Source: Heliocybe sulcata
Taxonomy: Eukaryota; Basidiomycota; Agaricomycetes; Gloeophyllales; Gloeophyllaceae
NCBI GenBank assembly: GCA_004369045.1
Contig: ML213504.1
Location: forward strand, 1,536,894-1,600,893
DNA length: 64,000 nucleotides
Direction of reading: 5' to 3'
Position numbers and translations under genes: made by a program. The notes under the pieces were generated by a model. The model had not been told where the DNA came from. It saw nothing but the letters and a program-made list of their open reading frames with translations, and searched no databases. How positions within the stretch are numbered: the stretch's first letter is position 1; each line of letters begins with the position of its first letter. Below, one piece after another: positions 34,099 to 46,488 of this stretch.

Positions 34099-37000
34099 AT
34101 GGACGCTATGCATGTCGTTGATGAAACGATGCAAGGGCAGCTCGATCTGTTCGAAAAGAAGCGAGTGAGTACCCTCTGTCATACCTGGCCTGTGCACCTA
34201 TTGATCTTGCTGGCAGTTCGATTCTTTCCGTCTGGGAAAGCCAGAAATGGCCTCTTCCCGCCCCAGATCTTTCCATGGACGCTCCCGTTCTCGCAACACT
34301 TCTATCTCTTCTTTGTCTGCCATTTCTGTATCCAATTCAACCAACTTTATCAAGCCCATGAACGACATGTCCCCCACACCCGCCACACCGCCGAAGCGAC
34401 CCTCCTCCCGACCTAATTCACACCACCGGCGACAGTCCTCTGTGTCTACTCGCAGAGAGTCAGCTGAAGTTATGGGTGTCTCCCTCTCCGACTTACTGCC
34501 CTCGTTATCCGATGACAACATCAACCTGGGCGATAAGGATTCTGTCCGCAGACAGGCTTTGTGGGCACTGGAGGGGAAATCAGATGTTGGGCAGTTTTCG
34601 AAGGTCGAGATCCCAGAGCTCGGAACTCCAGAGATTGAGAAGCGCTTCGAATTCTGTGAGTGACATTGTGACTGTTAATCGACAGCATGGGCTGATTGTC
34701 GTCTAGCGACCAAGCCATCATACCCGCCTGGTTCCGGAGCCGTCAGCGGCCTCATGGGCAAACGTGACTCCTTCGGCAAACTGGTCCTGCCGTCCTCCTC
34801 GTCCAAGGACCAGCTTGGTACTCTTCTGGAAGAGGAGGAGGAAGAAGAGGAGGAAGAGGAGGCCAGCCCTGTTCTCGCCTCTGTCACCGCGCCGGCGCCT
34901 GGTCGCCAACGGCCCGCGGGCTTGAGCCTTCGCCCGCTGTCACTCACGCCAGAGACTGTTGTCAGCTCCATGAGCGGCAATCTGCCTACACCTGTCCAGA
35001 CACCCCGCTCAATGGGGTTGAAGTCTCTCACTTTGGCCTCCGCTCCTAGCCCCGCTTTCGGAGGGGGGAAGGAGAACCAGGATGTCGATGTGAGTGTTGT
35101 CATTAGAGTCGGTGCCCGTAGTTTAGCTGAGATCTGTACCTAGACGACCTCTTGTCGCCTGTCCATCGACTCCGAGCGCCGACGCTCAGTCTCTCCCGCC
35201 GAGATGCTACAAAAACGCAGCAGCATCTCTTATATTAGCTCGTGGGACTCTTCCGCTGGCGCAGCGGGATCCCTGCCCACGCCGGAGATGACGCCCACGT
35301 CGACGACATCCGGGCGGTACAGGTATTCAACGTCCAGCACGGATAGCGATCTTTCGCGCGACCCGCTTTCTAGCAGCGAGCAGCATTTTTTAGTAAAGCA
35401 GCACTCCGCTTTGCTTGCTCGAATCGAAGACCTTGAGCGCTCGTTGACGATGAAGCCAAGATCTAGGCACATGTCCTATGCCTCAGACATCTCGTCAAGC
35501 CCGTCAATTGGACCCGCTAGCTTGGAACCGAACGATGAAATCTTGCAGCTGGTCGCGGACCTGAAGGCTGAGCGCGATGAACTGAAGAAGGATGTTGATG
35601 GTTGGAGGTTACGAGTCAACGACTTGCAGAAGCAGGTCGGAACCCTCGCTAACCGAGTCGATTCGGAGAGGCGAGAGGCTTGGGTCGCCAGGGAGCGTGT
35701 CGGCCTTCTGACCATCGAGAAGAGTTCCTGGGAGAAGGAGCTGAATGCAAGGACCGCCTTGATCGAGGAGACTCAAGGTCGGTACGTCGCTATCAAGGAG
35801 GCATTCGACACCCTGCAAGAGAAATACGAGCTGCTTGATCTTGAGCTGCAACGGTCTCTGAAGTATCAAGAGGAAGCTGCAGCTCTCCGGGCTGAGCTGG
35901 CCCAGGAAAGGAGCCGCAGGGAGGCAATCGAGCGGGAGTTGGAGAATGCCGGGATGCTCGCGACTCCGACCCCTGATACTTTCGAGTTCAGGGTGAGCTC
36001 CTGCCGGACCCGCAGCTTCGGATTCTCCGTCGACTCTGAGAGTTCGTTCACCGATGTTGATTCCGTCGACGAGACGCACGTCCACAGCGGCAAGACGCTC
36101 AAGGCTGTTGCGGAGGAAGAGGAGGAAGATGACGACGACGATGAACTTGCGGGGTATGAGGAAGAGAACGAGTCTGATGTCAGTTTTGGCAGCCCTAGTG
36201 GTTCCTCTGTGGGTTCGTTTGAAGATTTCCGTCGCTCCGCCAGGGAAATCTCTGCGGACGTCCCTGTTGGGCCCCGCATCTCGGCCGTTATAATGTCAGG
36301 GAGTCCTTCCCCTTTACCGTCGCCCTCTCCGTCCCCCATATTTGACGAGCCCGCAAGGCCGGTTCATGGCCGTCATCACTCGCTTTCCAAGACTTGGACT
36401 TTCCCGAAGGGCCAGCAAATCCAGGCTACTCGCAGGAAGGACTCCGTTGACCGGTTCTTTGGTTGCTTGGAGGATCTTGACAATTCCCCTCCTTTACCAA
36501 CTCCTCTTGAGAGTGGCAAGGGAGCGTTCTCGTCTGGCTTTGCTACTGCAGAGGACGACGACCTTCCTCCGTTCTTGTTGCCGGCTGATGTCGGTACTGT
36601 GGTCCCGGAACAAAATTCTCAGCCTCGCTCTTTGGGCGTTCTTGTTGAAGAGGACGAGGAACAGGAGGAGGACCGAGAGGATGCGGGCAGCGACATTGTG
36701 GGTGAGGAGGTTGAGGGCGGTATCAGGTTCACATTCACCTCGCCTACTACTCCCTCTACTCCCGTCTCTGCCTTCCACGAGCTGGTGGAGGAAGAGGTCG
36801 AGGAGGAAGAGATGCCGTCCACCTTTCGTCAAGAGCGAGCAGCTGAGAAGTGTTCCCCTCATTATGATGAGGAAGAGGGTACCGGATTTCAGTTTCCTTC
36901 CCCTGTAGGAGTGCCTTCGCCTTCGCCCTCGTGTACCAATCCGTCCACCAGTTGCAAGAGGTTCACCAGTTCGATACCTATTCCGGTCAAATGTGCTCCG

Positions 37001-37729
37001 AAGGCAAGGGTACCCGAGTCACCTGTGAGCCCTACTGGTAACCCGTGCTTCTTCACGCCTTCGAGCAAATGCGGCAGCGCGATACCGACTAGCATTTCTC
37101 AGCGATCCCCATGCAGTCCGCCAGTAGCAAGGACCAGCACGCCCACTAGGCCAAAGGCGGGCTCCCACGCCACGTTCATTCCTCAGCCCCCAGCAAGACA
37201 GGGCTCTGTCAAGACAAGGGCGGAAACCTCAAATGGTTCGACCGGTTTGCCTCACGTCAAGTCGTCCATGAGTACGCATGCTTACTTTTCCTGATTTTCT
37301 TATGATTTAGTGGGCGGTTTTGCGAACGTGCCTTCCAGGTCGCACAACGAACCCGTCCATGCCTTGGCGGGCCCTTCGAACTTGATTGCCTCTAGCTCCT
37401 CGAGTTCGCCGACATTCGATACCTCTTCAATCCATGATGATCCGCAGTTCCCAGCCAATGCCACTTCTTCCCCTTTAACTTCTAGTTTGTTCTCGCCACG
37501 GCTCTCTCTTCTTACGAACTTCATCAACGTGCCTGGATTGCCCTGGAGTTCTCCACGCAACTTGGACGCTCCCGTACTTCCCAACAATCCAGACGACATG
37601 AACGTTATGACCCCTGAGAGGAAGGAGAGGGCGTTTGTGTCCAAGGAGAAACAACTGGAAGCCCTCAGAGCTCGTATGGAGGAAGAACGGAGGATGAAGC
37701 TGCGTCTTCGTGGTGCCATCAATCTTTAG
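34099..37729 (+). CDS. Large acidic coiled-coil protein of unknown function
   Basis: About five exons. Exon 1 MDAMHVVDETMQGQLDLFEK plus KR joins FDSFRLGKPEMASSRPRSFH. The next part has SLSDLLPSLSDDNINLGDKD and SVRRQALWALEGKSDVGQFS with KVEIPELGTPEIEKRFEF, which looks the best-conserved portion. After an intron, PTKPSYPPGSGAVSGLMGKR leads into a run of glutamates. The large exon from about 35150 has a coiled coil (35545-35960: LQLVADLKAERDELKKDVDG, WRLRVNDLQKQVGTLANRVD, KYELLDLELQRSLKYQEEAA). It is followed by long acidic, Ser/Pro-rich disordered stretches. The last exon ends in a basic helix, KERAFVSKEKQLEALRARME with RMKLRLRGAINL. I recall similar proteins as hypotheticals in other mushrooms but cannot name a function. 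Confidence 0.8.
34829..34862 (+). repeat. GAG/GAA microsatellite coding for a glutamate run
   Basis: A purine-only run of GAG/GAA codons gives about twelve consecutive glutamates in the coiled-coil protein. It is low-complexity and probably length-variable between strains. Confidence 0.8.
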
Positions 37730-38194
37730 GGAGTCCTTCGAAGTCTTGTTCCTTGGTACCATTAAGTCTTTGCCAATGATGGACCCCTTCTTGCCTTCAC
37801 TGAGGCGGTGTAGCTTTGTGGATCTTGGACACGTCCTTTACGTTTCTTGTCGATGGACACTGTTTATTTATCTCAATACGTATGCCTGGTGCCCCATATC
37901 CTGGCTTGACGCTTTGGATGAGGTATGTCTACGGGTATATACATTGTTTATCTGTATTCCTAGAATCAACACTTGTTGATATCTGTGTTCTTGGTCGATT
38001 TTGCTGTCGTGTTTTCGATACGTACTGCGTTATATCTTGGTCTTCTACTCTATGCGAATGATGTATGTCCGGCTCGACCCGGCTCTAACCGTGAGAAACA
38101 TGCGTCTAGTGTGAGCGCGGCTCATCCAGACTGCTCCGTCCAACACTGACAGTAACCACCACCATTCTCACTATCTTCGTCTACAGTCGTCACA
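37730..38194. other. Intergenic stretch
   Basis: The 3' region of the acidic coiled-coil gene is T-rich with no protein-like frames. The last 60 bases before 38195 are rich in C and T with the ACCACCACCATTCTC run typical of leaders. Confidence 0.5.
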
Positions 38195-38669
38195 ATGCCG
38201 GGCGCTCCCAACCCCAGGACGGTTATGCCACGTAAGACATTCATGCAGAACTGGTTTGCCATTGAGGTGAATAATATAAGCACCATATGCCTTCATATAA
38301 TACTAACTCTAAACCGTAGGCCATTCCTATGTGAGAAAGAAATCCGTGCCCTGCAACCCCATCTAACTGTCGATGCTTAGGTATGCCATTGTTGCTCTTG
38401 TTGTCGGGGGTGGGTCATGGTACCTAAGCCGCCTCGCTATGGGCCCCACGAGTAAGTCAATTGCCAGGCAGTTGTATCGGAAGCTTATGTGTGTATGGCA
38501 GTTATCTGGACGAAGTCCAACCCCACTCCCTGGAATGACATCAAGCCAGACGAGAATGCTAAGCTGATGAGCGTGAACGGACAGTTCGACAAGAGGTACG
38601 TACAATGCCCGTCACTATACAGGTGCCTCGCTAAAGCTCGCCTTCAGCTGGAAGCGCGAGCGGCTGTAG
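38195..38669 (+). CDS. MLRQ/NDUFA4-like small respiratory-chain protein
   Basis: Five small exons give a protein of about 89 residues: MPGAPNPRTVMPRKTFMQNW with FAIE; AIPM; YAIVALVVGGGSWYLSRLAM plus GPT; IIWTKSNPTPWNDIKPDENA with KLMSVNGQFDK; and SWKRERL. One membrane helix (AIVALVVGGGSWYL) is followed by the W-T-K-x-N-P-T-P-W-N motif, close to the N-P-x-P-W of NDUFA4/MLRQ subunits (B12D family). Such proteins sit in the mitochondrial inner membrane as part of complex I or cytochrome oxidase. All four introns follow GT-AG and keep the frame; one exon is only about 11 bases long. The family call is from motif memory, so moderate confidence. Confidence 0.72.
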
Positions 38670-38904
38670 ATGGTATCTTAGTTCCAGACGCAGCGGAAGC
38701 GGCATGAATGTCTCCTGTACTCTTTCACTCAAATGGTACACTATAACTCAAATGGCAATCTGTGTATTCCTCAGAAGGTCACGTTAAGGCGTTATTATTA
38801 CGTGACGTAGGGGCTGATCGGTCCATCGATCCCGAAGGCCTGTATATCAAGCCGTCCGCACGCTATTGTAACCCGTGAGCTTCTCCCTCGTTCAACTTCA
38901 AGAA

Positions 38905-40279
38905 ATGGCGGTCGATTTAGGTGCCGTTGAACCTGTGTTCACCCTGCCTCCTCTCGACTCCGTTCCTGATGAATCCGAGGATCAGCCGACTCCGGGTGCG
39001 TCATTCGTGAGTATTCTCAACTGCGTTACACTGTCGGCAGAGCGTATTGAGTCGCTCCAAGGGCGAGCTTCTTCCCTTGCGTCTTCCCGAACTCGTCTTT
39101 GGTGCTGCGACATTCTCTTACCATTACAACACGGAAGACTTCCTCACAACAGACGTTCCTCTGCGCACCGTGAGGTTGGCATTGCGGTAAGTCAATGTAC
39201 ATCGTGTGCTATATTCGAGCTGACCAGCGTCAAAGATATGGGATCCGAGCATTCGATACTGCACCGTACTATGGCAACTCTGAGATTGTCCTGGGCACTG
39301 TACTGAAGGCTCTAGAACCCGAGTTCCCTCGGACATCTTATAAACTGGTAAATCATGATGTCATCAATCGGTAGAACGCACCAAACCTTCCGTGCTAGTT
39401 AACAAAATGTGGGCGCTACAGCCCCGGTCCAGAGGGATTCGATTACTCTGGAACTACCGTCCGCGCAAGTATCTTTAGAAGTCTCGAGCGTTTGAACACG
39501 CCGTATCTGGATGCTGTATATCTCCACGACGTGGAATACGTTTGCACGAAGGTCGCCGCCAAAGACAGTGGCAACCATGCCACTGCCTTGAAGGAAGACA
39601 AAGCAGCCTACGGGTTGCAGGAGGGACACGAGGGCAAAATCTGGGGAGAGGGCGATCAGAAGATCCTCAATGCTATCGGGGAATTGAGGAAGCTGAAGGC
39701 CGAAGGTGTAATCAAGAATATTGGTATCTCTGGTATGCGCTCGCTTGCACCAATCATTCACATCGCTGACAGCGACCAGGGTATCCGCTCCCGACTCTCC
39801 TCCGTTTGGCACTGTTGGTTCTACACACGCCGCCATACGAGCCATTAGACATTATCATGTCATACTCGCACCTGTGCATACAGAACGCCACCTACTTGGA
39901 GTTTATCCCACACTTCCGTGATCGGGCACGCATCCAGAACGTCGTGACGGCCTCTCCTCTTAGCATGGGGATGCTCACGCCCAACCCGCCGGCTTGGCAC
40001 CCTGCGCCACCCCCGCTGCGTGCAGCTATCGCGGAGGCGAACGAACAGTGCTCGGGTTGGGAGGGAGGACTGGTCAATATTTCCTTGGGTTATGCGATGA
40101 CCCGCGTGAGGGAGATACCAACGGTGGTAGGACTGAGCCGACTTCGGGAGGTACATGAGAACGTGAGGGTCTGGAGAGAAGTGAAGGAGGAGAAGGTCAA
40201 ATCTCAGCGGAGGGACCTGGAGAACAAAGTTCACGACATCTTTAAGAGTGCTGGGTATCTCGACTGGGACTGGGCTTGA
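38905..40279 (+). CDS. Aldo/keto reductase, ARA2/L-galactose dehydrogenase-like
   Basis: TIM-barrel NAD(P)H-dependent oxidoreductase. The N-terminal exon MAVDLGAVEPVFTLPPLDSV is followed by LRELVFGAATFSYHYNTEDF in a frame reached by splicing. The core has IRAFDTAPYYGNSEIVLGTV near 39250 (catalytic Asp and Tyr), then FDYSGTTVRASIFRSLERLN. LDAVYLHDVEYVCTKVAAKD near 39510 has the catalytic His, followed by GVIKNIGISG. The C-terminal barrel has DIIMSYSHLCIQNATYLEFI near 39855, VVTASPLSMGMLTPNPPAWH and IPTVVGLSRLREVHENVRVW. This layout fits D-arabinose/L-galactose/L-fucose dehydrogenases, which in yeast (Ara2) make dehydro-D-arabinono-1,4-lactone for erythroascorbate. About 15 residues of GHEGKIWGEGDQ near 39630 look like an insertion typical of fungal members. 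Confidence 0.88.
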
Positions 40280-40487
40280 GACGTGCGGATATCCGCGTGA
40301 TAGGCGTCACTGTCATGGGTTATCATCTTAGCTTCACAAAAGAGATTGCTAACAAACAACTGTTTCCTTCCTATTAATGAGCTTGTCACTAGATATCAAA
40401 CATGCGGACTATAGATACAAGTTATGCGAGTAGACCGATAAGAAATGAACTGCAAAGCCCGACGTCCCCTCGAAGTTAACATCCCGA

Positions 40488-42542
40488 TCACCGCGTCTTG
40501 ATGATACCAGCATTGACCAGCTTCATGATCTTCTGACGAATCATAGGGTTCTTCATATGATCTTGTAATGCGGCGGGGTCGGTCTGTGCCTGCTGCAATA
40601 TTGACTGCATGACAGGGTCGCCCATGATGCTCTAAAGGAAGGAAATGAGTGAATAACTGTTGCGTACGGGAGGTAGGATGAATAAGAACATACCGCAACC
40701 TCTGGATCCCTCATCGCCCTTTGTAATGTCTCCTCCTCGCTCTCATCTGAACGATTCGCAAACATCGCTTGCTGGCACTTGAGCATCTGCCCCTGGATCT
40801 CAGCCTTGTGCTTCCCGTCCGCATCGTGGTCCTCCGCCATCTGCGCCGCCTCCATCGCCTTGACATAGTCCTTCATGACGAACAGCACATGGCTCTTCCG
40901 AATGTACGCCTTCACGAAACTGGGATCGACCTCGATCGCCTTCTCGACGTCCTTGAGCGCCTCGGGCAGCGCCGCAAGCTTCGTGTACGCGTTGGCCCGG
41001 TTGTTGTATCCCCGCGGGTCCGTGGGCGCACGCTTGATGGCTTCGGTGTAGTGGCGCACGGCGGCGGGGAAGTCGCCATCCTTGAAGGCCTTGTTGCCGG
41101 CCTCGCGCGCCTCCTCAGCCTTTGCGGGGTCGATGTACGCGAGCTTTTCAGCCTCTGCCTTGGCCTTCTCCGCTTCCTTTAGCTTGGTGAGGACGTCAGG
41201 GGTGCGGTGCTCGGTGAGTGATTTTTGATAGTGGCGGATCGCCTCGGGGAGGTCGCCCTTCTTGTAGTACGCAGTTCCAATGCGACCGAGGGCTTTGGCG
41301 ACGAGTTTGTAATCGGCGCGAAGCTAGCATCGAAGGATAATACTTCGGCAGAGATAATAGACGTAGGAAGACATACCTCACGGCCCTCGTCAACAGCCTT
41401 CTGGCATGCCTCGATACACTTGTCGTAGTCGCCCTTCTCAAGATAGGCAGCTGTTCAGCATTATCTCAGTAAAGAATGCTACGGCATGTTAAGCTAAATG
41501 CGCACCTCCGACATTGCTGAGATACGTAATATCCTTTGGCCAGAGCTCCCATGCCTTCTCAAAGTGCGTGATTGCGACCTCGAAGTCCTTTTTCTTGTAT
41601 GCCTCTGCGCCGAGCTTCTTTTCCGCTTCAGCATCAGCCTTTGCCTTCTTTTCCTCCTGGTCCTCCATCTCAACATCCTCTGGCTGTTCCTCTTTCGGAG
41701 GCTCAGCAGCGGGCTTGGGCGGCTCGGGTTTGGAGGATGATGCAGGGGGCGGAGAAGCGGCTTGAGGTGGCGGTGACGAGCTCGAGCCCGACGCTGCTTG
41801 CTCCTTTGCGAAGGCAGGCGCATCCTCACCATTGAACCCTTGGATGTCTATGCCCATGAGGACGCCCAGCACGTCAATCATGCGTGGGTCTTGTCCGAAC
41901 GCGTTCTCTGCGAGTCTGGGGTTCGCCTGCATCATCTGCAGCTTTTGCATGAAGGACGGATCAGCGAGGTGCTTTTGCGTGCGGGGGTTGCTGGCGAGTT
42001 TGGCGACGATGTTGGGGTCGGAGAAGAGCTTGCCGAGGCCAAGTGCGTCTGCGCCCTCTCCACGCTCAGGTGCAGCTAGTAGAGTGTATCAGCTTGCCTG
42101 CATGCCAACACAGAAGAGCGATAGTCAAGCGTACCTGCGGCATCCTTCACCTCCTGCAAGCCTTTCCGTAATGCGGGGCTGTCCTCCAGCTTCAGACCAT
42201 TTTCATACGCGAGGATGGCATCCTCATATTGTCTGAGACCATGTAGAGCAGCACCCTTCCGTGCATACCCTTTCGACCACGAGGGGTTGATTTTGATGCA
42301 CTGAATCGCTCATCAGTCTTCCAAGTTCTCTCAGAGCGCATATATGCACTCACCTCCTCGGCATCCTCCAAAGCCTTGCTCCACTGCCTCTTCCCCGCAT
42401 TTGCCGCGCTTCTATTCGAGTAAAGCACGAAGTTCTGGGGGTCGAGCGCGATAGCCTGGTTAAACAAGTCGATCGCTTTGTCGTAGTCTTTTGCTTGGAA
42501 GGCCTTGTTGCCTTGGTCTTTCAATGTCGCAGCGTCGGCCAT
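40488..42542 (-). CDS. STI1: Hsp70/Hsp90 co-chaperone STI1 (Hop)
   Basis: Adaptor that links Hsp70 and Hsp90 for client transfer. Domain order is complete: TPR1 (MADAATLKDQGNKAFQAKDY and FVLYSNRSAANAGKRQWSKA), then DP1 (DPNIVAKLASNPRTQKHLAD, MMQANPRLAENAFGQDPRMI). An acidic Pro/Ser linker with EEQPEDVEMEDQEEKKAK follows, then TPR2A (AEAEKKLGAEAYKKKDFEVA), TPR2B (EEAREAGNKAFKDGDFPAAV, RGYNNRANAYTKLAALPEAL, KSHVLFVMKDYVKAMEAAQM), and DP2 at the end (DPVMQSILQQAQTDPAALQD and NPMIRQKIMKLVNAG, ending IIKTR). The start is the ATG at 42540-42542. A heat-shock element lies 110 bases upstream. The gene is single and cytosolic. Confidence 0.95.
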
Positions 42543-42651
42543 GAATGTGGTAAATGTCGTCGGCGTCGGCGAGTGTAGCTATATGCGCGATGTGTCAGAA
42601 CGTTGAGTGCAGCCATGGCGGGGCGCTTTATGCTTGTTCGCTGTGCACCAA

Positions 42652-42669
42652 GAAGATTCTGGAAGATTC
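42652..42669. promoter_or_regulatory. Heat-shock element upstream of STI1
   Basis: The run GAAGATTCTGGAAGATTC has four perfectly spaced nGAAn units in alternating orientation (GAA, TTC, GAA, TTC), a strong consensus HSF1 binding site. It lies 110-127 bases before the STI1 start codon on the minus strand. STI1 is a classic heat-shock gene, so position and identity support each other. Confidence 0.85.
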
Positions 42670-42786
42670 ACATCGTCCATTGCTGATGTAATTGATCTTA
42701 TCTTATCTCCAGCTTCAAGAACTTGCATTTACAGTAGACATTATGTACAAGATTGAGATACATCGTATTCCTTCCGTCCAATCCCC

Positions 42787-45700
42787 TCAAGCCTCATCAG
42801 AGCTGGAATCCGTTCTCCGAGGAAAGACCACAGGTGACTGCGACCCACGACTGTTTAGTTCCACCCCAAAGTCCTCTTCAGACGAACTCGAGCTACCCAT
42901 CTCATCCGCGCCCTCAGCAGACACCTCCTCCACCTTTTCCTTCCTCCTCAGGCTAGAGAACGGCGACAGAACAGGAAGCGACGGCCTCCTGAACCGCGAC
43001 AAGAACGCTGAAGTCGGCGAAGGCGGGCCCAGCTTCGCGTTCTGGTTGAGCTCTGGTGATCCTTGTTCAAGCGTCTTGTTCTCGCTCGTCGAGTCGGGCG
43101 TCGACGCATGCTCAAACAGCTCGCTCACCCACCGCCTCCTGGTAGTCGGCGACAGCAACGGATCGTGCTTTGGACTTGCCGGTGACGTCGCCTTCGATGC
43201 CGAATGGTGCTTCCTCTGCTTGAAGAATCTCTCCGACCGTTCCTCGAACGCTGCCTCCGCATCCGTATCCATCGCTAGCGGCATCTCGCCCTTCGGCGGC
43301 GAGTTTGGAGCAGTAACATCGATATTCGGCACGCGGGTCCCCGTAACAGGATCCGGGACAACGCTCTCTTGCGGCTGCTCCTGCTCTTGTCTAATAGCTC
43401 CAACATTCTTCCCGCGAACTTGCATTGCTTTCCGTATCTCTTGGCGGCCCAGGTAGATCTGCTTCTCCAGTCGGAAGCGGTTCTCCACCATGTGTAGCTG
43501 GTTATGCTTTAAGTTAGCGTGGATCCAGTCCTGCACAGCCAAGGCACACCTTGGGCCACGTAGCGATCTGCCCTGCCTGCAGCATCCGTGCCAGTTCTGG
43601 AGGATCCGGATCACTCAGAATGTGGATCCAATCCTATACCTGATGTCAGTCCATGTTCAGCTGCAAGAAGATAATTCACGCACCGTGAAACGCGTCCTAG
43701 GCCAAATTCTTGTGCGCAAGTCAATATACGGTCGCACGGACATATAAAGCTATACCTACGTCACTACACCCTCGAACCTCTGCAAGAACACGCTAGACCA
43801 ATCCTGCCCAAGTAGCTGAGGAAGCAACTCCAGATCTCGAATGACCTAGTGAGAAGTCAATTTCGAGTCCTCTGACAAAGGTATCCAGTCCTACCTTGAA
43901 ATTCTTTGTCAACTCGAGCTTCAGCCACTGCTCCCCGGCAGACAGCAGAAAATTCCCCCTCCAACCTAGTAATGACCACGTTAGACCTCGCCAACTATAA
44001 GAAGGTCTGCATCGCCCACCTTTGCCCTTCCTGTGTGCCACAGGCTTTCCAGGCGACCCTCGCGGTGCAAAGAAGAACAGATGCACATGCGGGTTAACTT
44101 GGGACACCACTGGGTGAGTCACTACATCCCGCCTTATCAGTTCAACTCCTACAACCCCACACTGCTGCACTCACCATTGAAGTACAAATTCAAACTCTGC
44201 AACGGAATATCCACTCTAGCACAGGCATCAGACCAAAGCCGCCACCGTTTTCTTCGCGGCACTCACCTCAGCGAGCCATCCTTGAACTTACTCCCCCAAT
44301 TCCAGGGCACAATCCTCCCCTCCCGCGTCTTCTGCATCAGCACCACAGGATTCAGAATGCCGGGCACCGCAGCTGATGCTAGCAATGCGGTCCAGATAAT
44401 GGTGTCCGGCGCGGTCATGTAGTTCAACAGCTTCGTCGGGCTGTAATCCACCGTCAGGAATGTACCTACATGAGACACACCAATGCAGAATGTGCGTACG
44501 AGTGCCTGTCCGCAGGAATAACGGAGACGTTCAGAATCCGGCCGGTGCGCATATAGGCTTCACGGAACGTGAGCGAGCCGCGAGTGAAGAACGTGGCCTA
44601 TGGTGTCAACTCGTTAAGTGGCATAAAAACATAAAGGAACAAAAGACAAATTACCTTCTTCGCCCAAGCGACCGCGTCGAACCTCGCGCCTGTCTTCCAG
44701 AAGCGCTTGAACCACACCTTGAACGGCTCCTCACATGCCGTGATCCTATTAGCAAGTTCTGGGACGAGCAGGCGTTTGAGTTCTTCGTCAGTGCGCGTAC
44801 ATGTTAACTGTCAACCCGTGTGGGCATGATTATCAGTTAAAGATTGCATGAGAATCGAACGGTTCAGGTGAGGACGTACGGCAGCTATCAGACCTCCAGC
44901 GGAGGTACCCGTAATGACGCGTGGTAAGAGACCAGCATCGAGAAACGCCTTTACAACACCGAGATGATCTGCCACCCAACAAGTATCAGCGCAACGGACA
45001 TGTCGTTTATCCGGACTGCGGACTCACAATAACCAAACGATGCGCCGCCGGACAGGCATAATGCCGAGGCGCCGAGGTTGGTGTTGACGGTCTTAAAAAA
45101 CTTCCGTTTCTCTTCTTTAGAGAGATGCGGGGTATCTATAACGTAGTTCAGAGCTCTTTCCTGTTCTGCGATGTAATCTGGAAGATGATCAGGGCATCAG
45201 CCGGTGGCGTCGTTGTTATCTGCGCAGTCGGATGGCGTGGGCTCACGGACCTTCGATGAGGTTCTTGGTGCCGTAGAATGTCTGGCAGCGAAGGAACAAT
45301 CAATGATCAGTCTCGTGATGCCAACCCGGATTGACAGATCGATTGTGACCGACCTCAGTATAGAGTCTGTATTATGCAATACACATGAACGACGCTAGAT
45401 TATAACAAATAGATACCACGGCATCACGTACCTAGGTGATTCGATTCCAGCGAAGTTGTTACGGATGCAAGTCTCCAAGACACCGAGAATACCGCGCGCG
45501 TCGTCCTTCTCTCTGAGCACTTTCAGGGATCGGCGGACCTACGACAATTTGGAATGAACATCAACATATGCAAGGGCGAGTTGGAGCTGCGAGTACCTTC
45601 CGGACGAGTCTCCAGTCATAGAATGGATCTTCGTCGACTGTCTTCCATGCGTTGAATTTCATGTGTTCGTCGAGCTCAGCCGCTGCTTGTTTCCACTCCT

Positions 45701-46488
45701 ACAAAGGCGTGCAGGTGCAAGATCAACGTCCGGGTGTGTGGCCGTCCAGATAGGGTGACTGACCTGATACGTCCTGGAGGCGCGTAGCCGCTTGCGCAAT
45801 TGACCTTTGCGACCCCGCCCTAATTAGGATGCTCATGAATGCTGCTCATCGTATTTGCCACCAAAAGGGAAGAAACGCACATGCTGATAGCCACTCTTGG
45901 GTGTTGACCAGCTGTCTGATCAGGACATAAAAACCGAACTCGAGAAGAATGAATGTGAAGATGATGATCTGCAGCCCTCTATTTGAGCCCTGAGACGACG
46001 GTCCGGCGGAAGACTGAGTACCAATAGTGGCCACCGGACGATGATGAACAAGAGGTCTTGTCGTCTGTCATGCGTATCGCCTGCCTTTCTCCGCCTAGAG
46101 GGCACTCAGTTGGACATGGCAAGTCAATGCATTGTATCACACACCTCTTGTGCACCTTTACATTCACGGGTGCAAAATCCGAGAGTGCAGATACCTTCCG
46201 CACGCGCTCACCATGCCCCGGCGTTTGGGGCGCTCCAGAATGGCTCGTCGGCGTTGGAGGATCTTGTATATCAGTCACGACATCATCTGAAGCCAAAGCC
46301 TCTGCAAAAATTTGCATATGCCTGCAATATTCATAGCAGTAGAAGTCAGGCACGAGTTATTACACCGGATCACTGGCTACACACGACTCGTTTACATAGT
46401 CCGCGTACAACTCCCGCTGCCGCCTCTCATTCTCGTCCTCCGGACCATTAGAAGAAGTCGAGGGAAGGTTATCGTTCGCCTGAGACAT
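42787..46488 (-). CDS. Patatin-type triacylglycerol lipase (Tgl3/4/5 family)
   Basis: Lipid-droplet triacylglycerol lipase with a Ser-Asp dyad. The start is MSQANDNLPSTSSNGPEDEN at 46488. A membrane-hairpin-like segment (IIIFTFILLEFGFYVLIRQL, near 45990-45930) is followed by LVNTQEWLSAWRGRKG. Next come EWKQAAAELDEHMKF and FYDWRLVRKVRRSLKVL. The patatin domain has the oxyanion loop LCLSGGASFGYYHLGVVKAF near 45055, the nucleophile elbow VITGTSAGGLIAALTC near 44905 (G-T-S-A-G) and KFKDGSLR near 44285 (catalytic Asp of the D-G-S motif). The helical and acidic C-terminus (SASKATSPASPKHDPLLSPT, ending SPVVFPRRTDSSSDEA) is long and probably regulatory. About ten introns interrupt the gene. A Tgl3 versus Tgl4/5 assignment would need a tree. 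Confidence 0.88.

Noticed and set aside
40769-41182. 137-codon plus-strand frame opposite STI1
   Set aside because: Its complement is TPR2B, which is clearly coding; the plus-strand sequence is Leu/Val/Arg-rich shadow coding.
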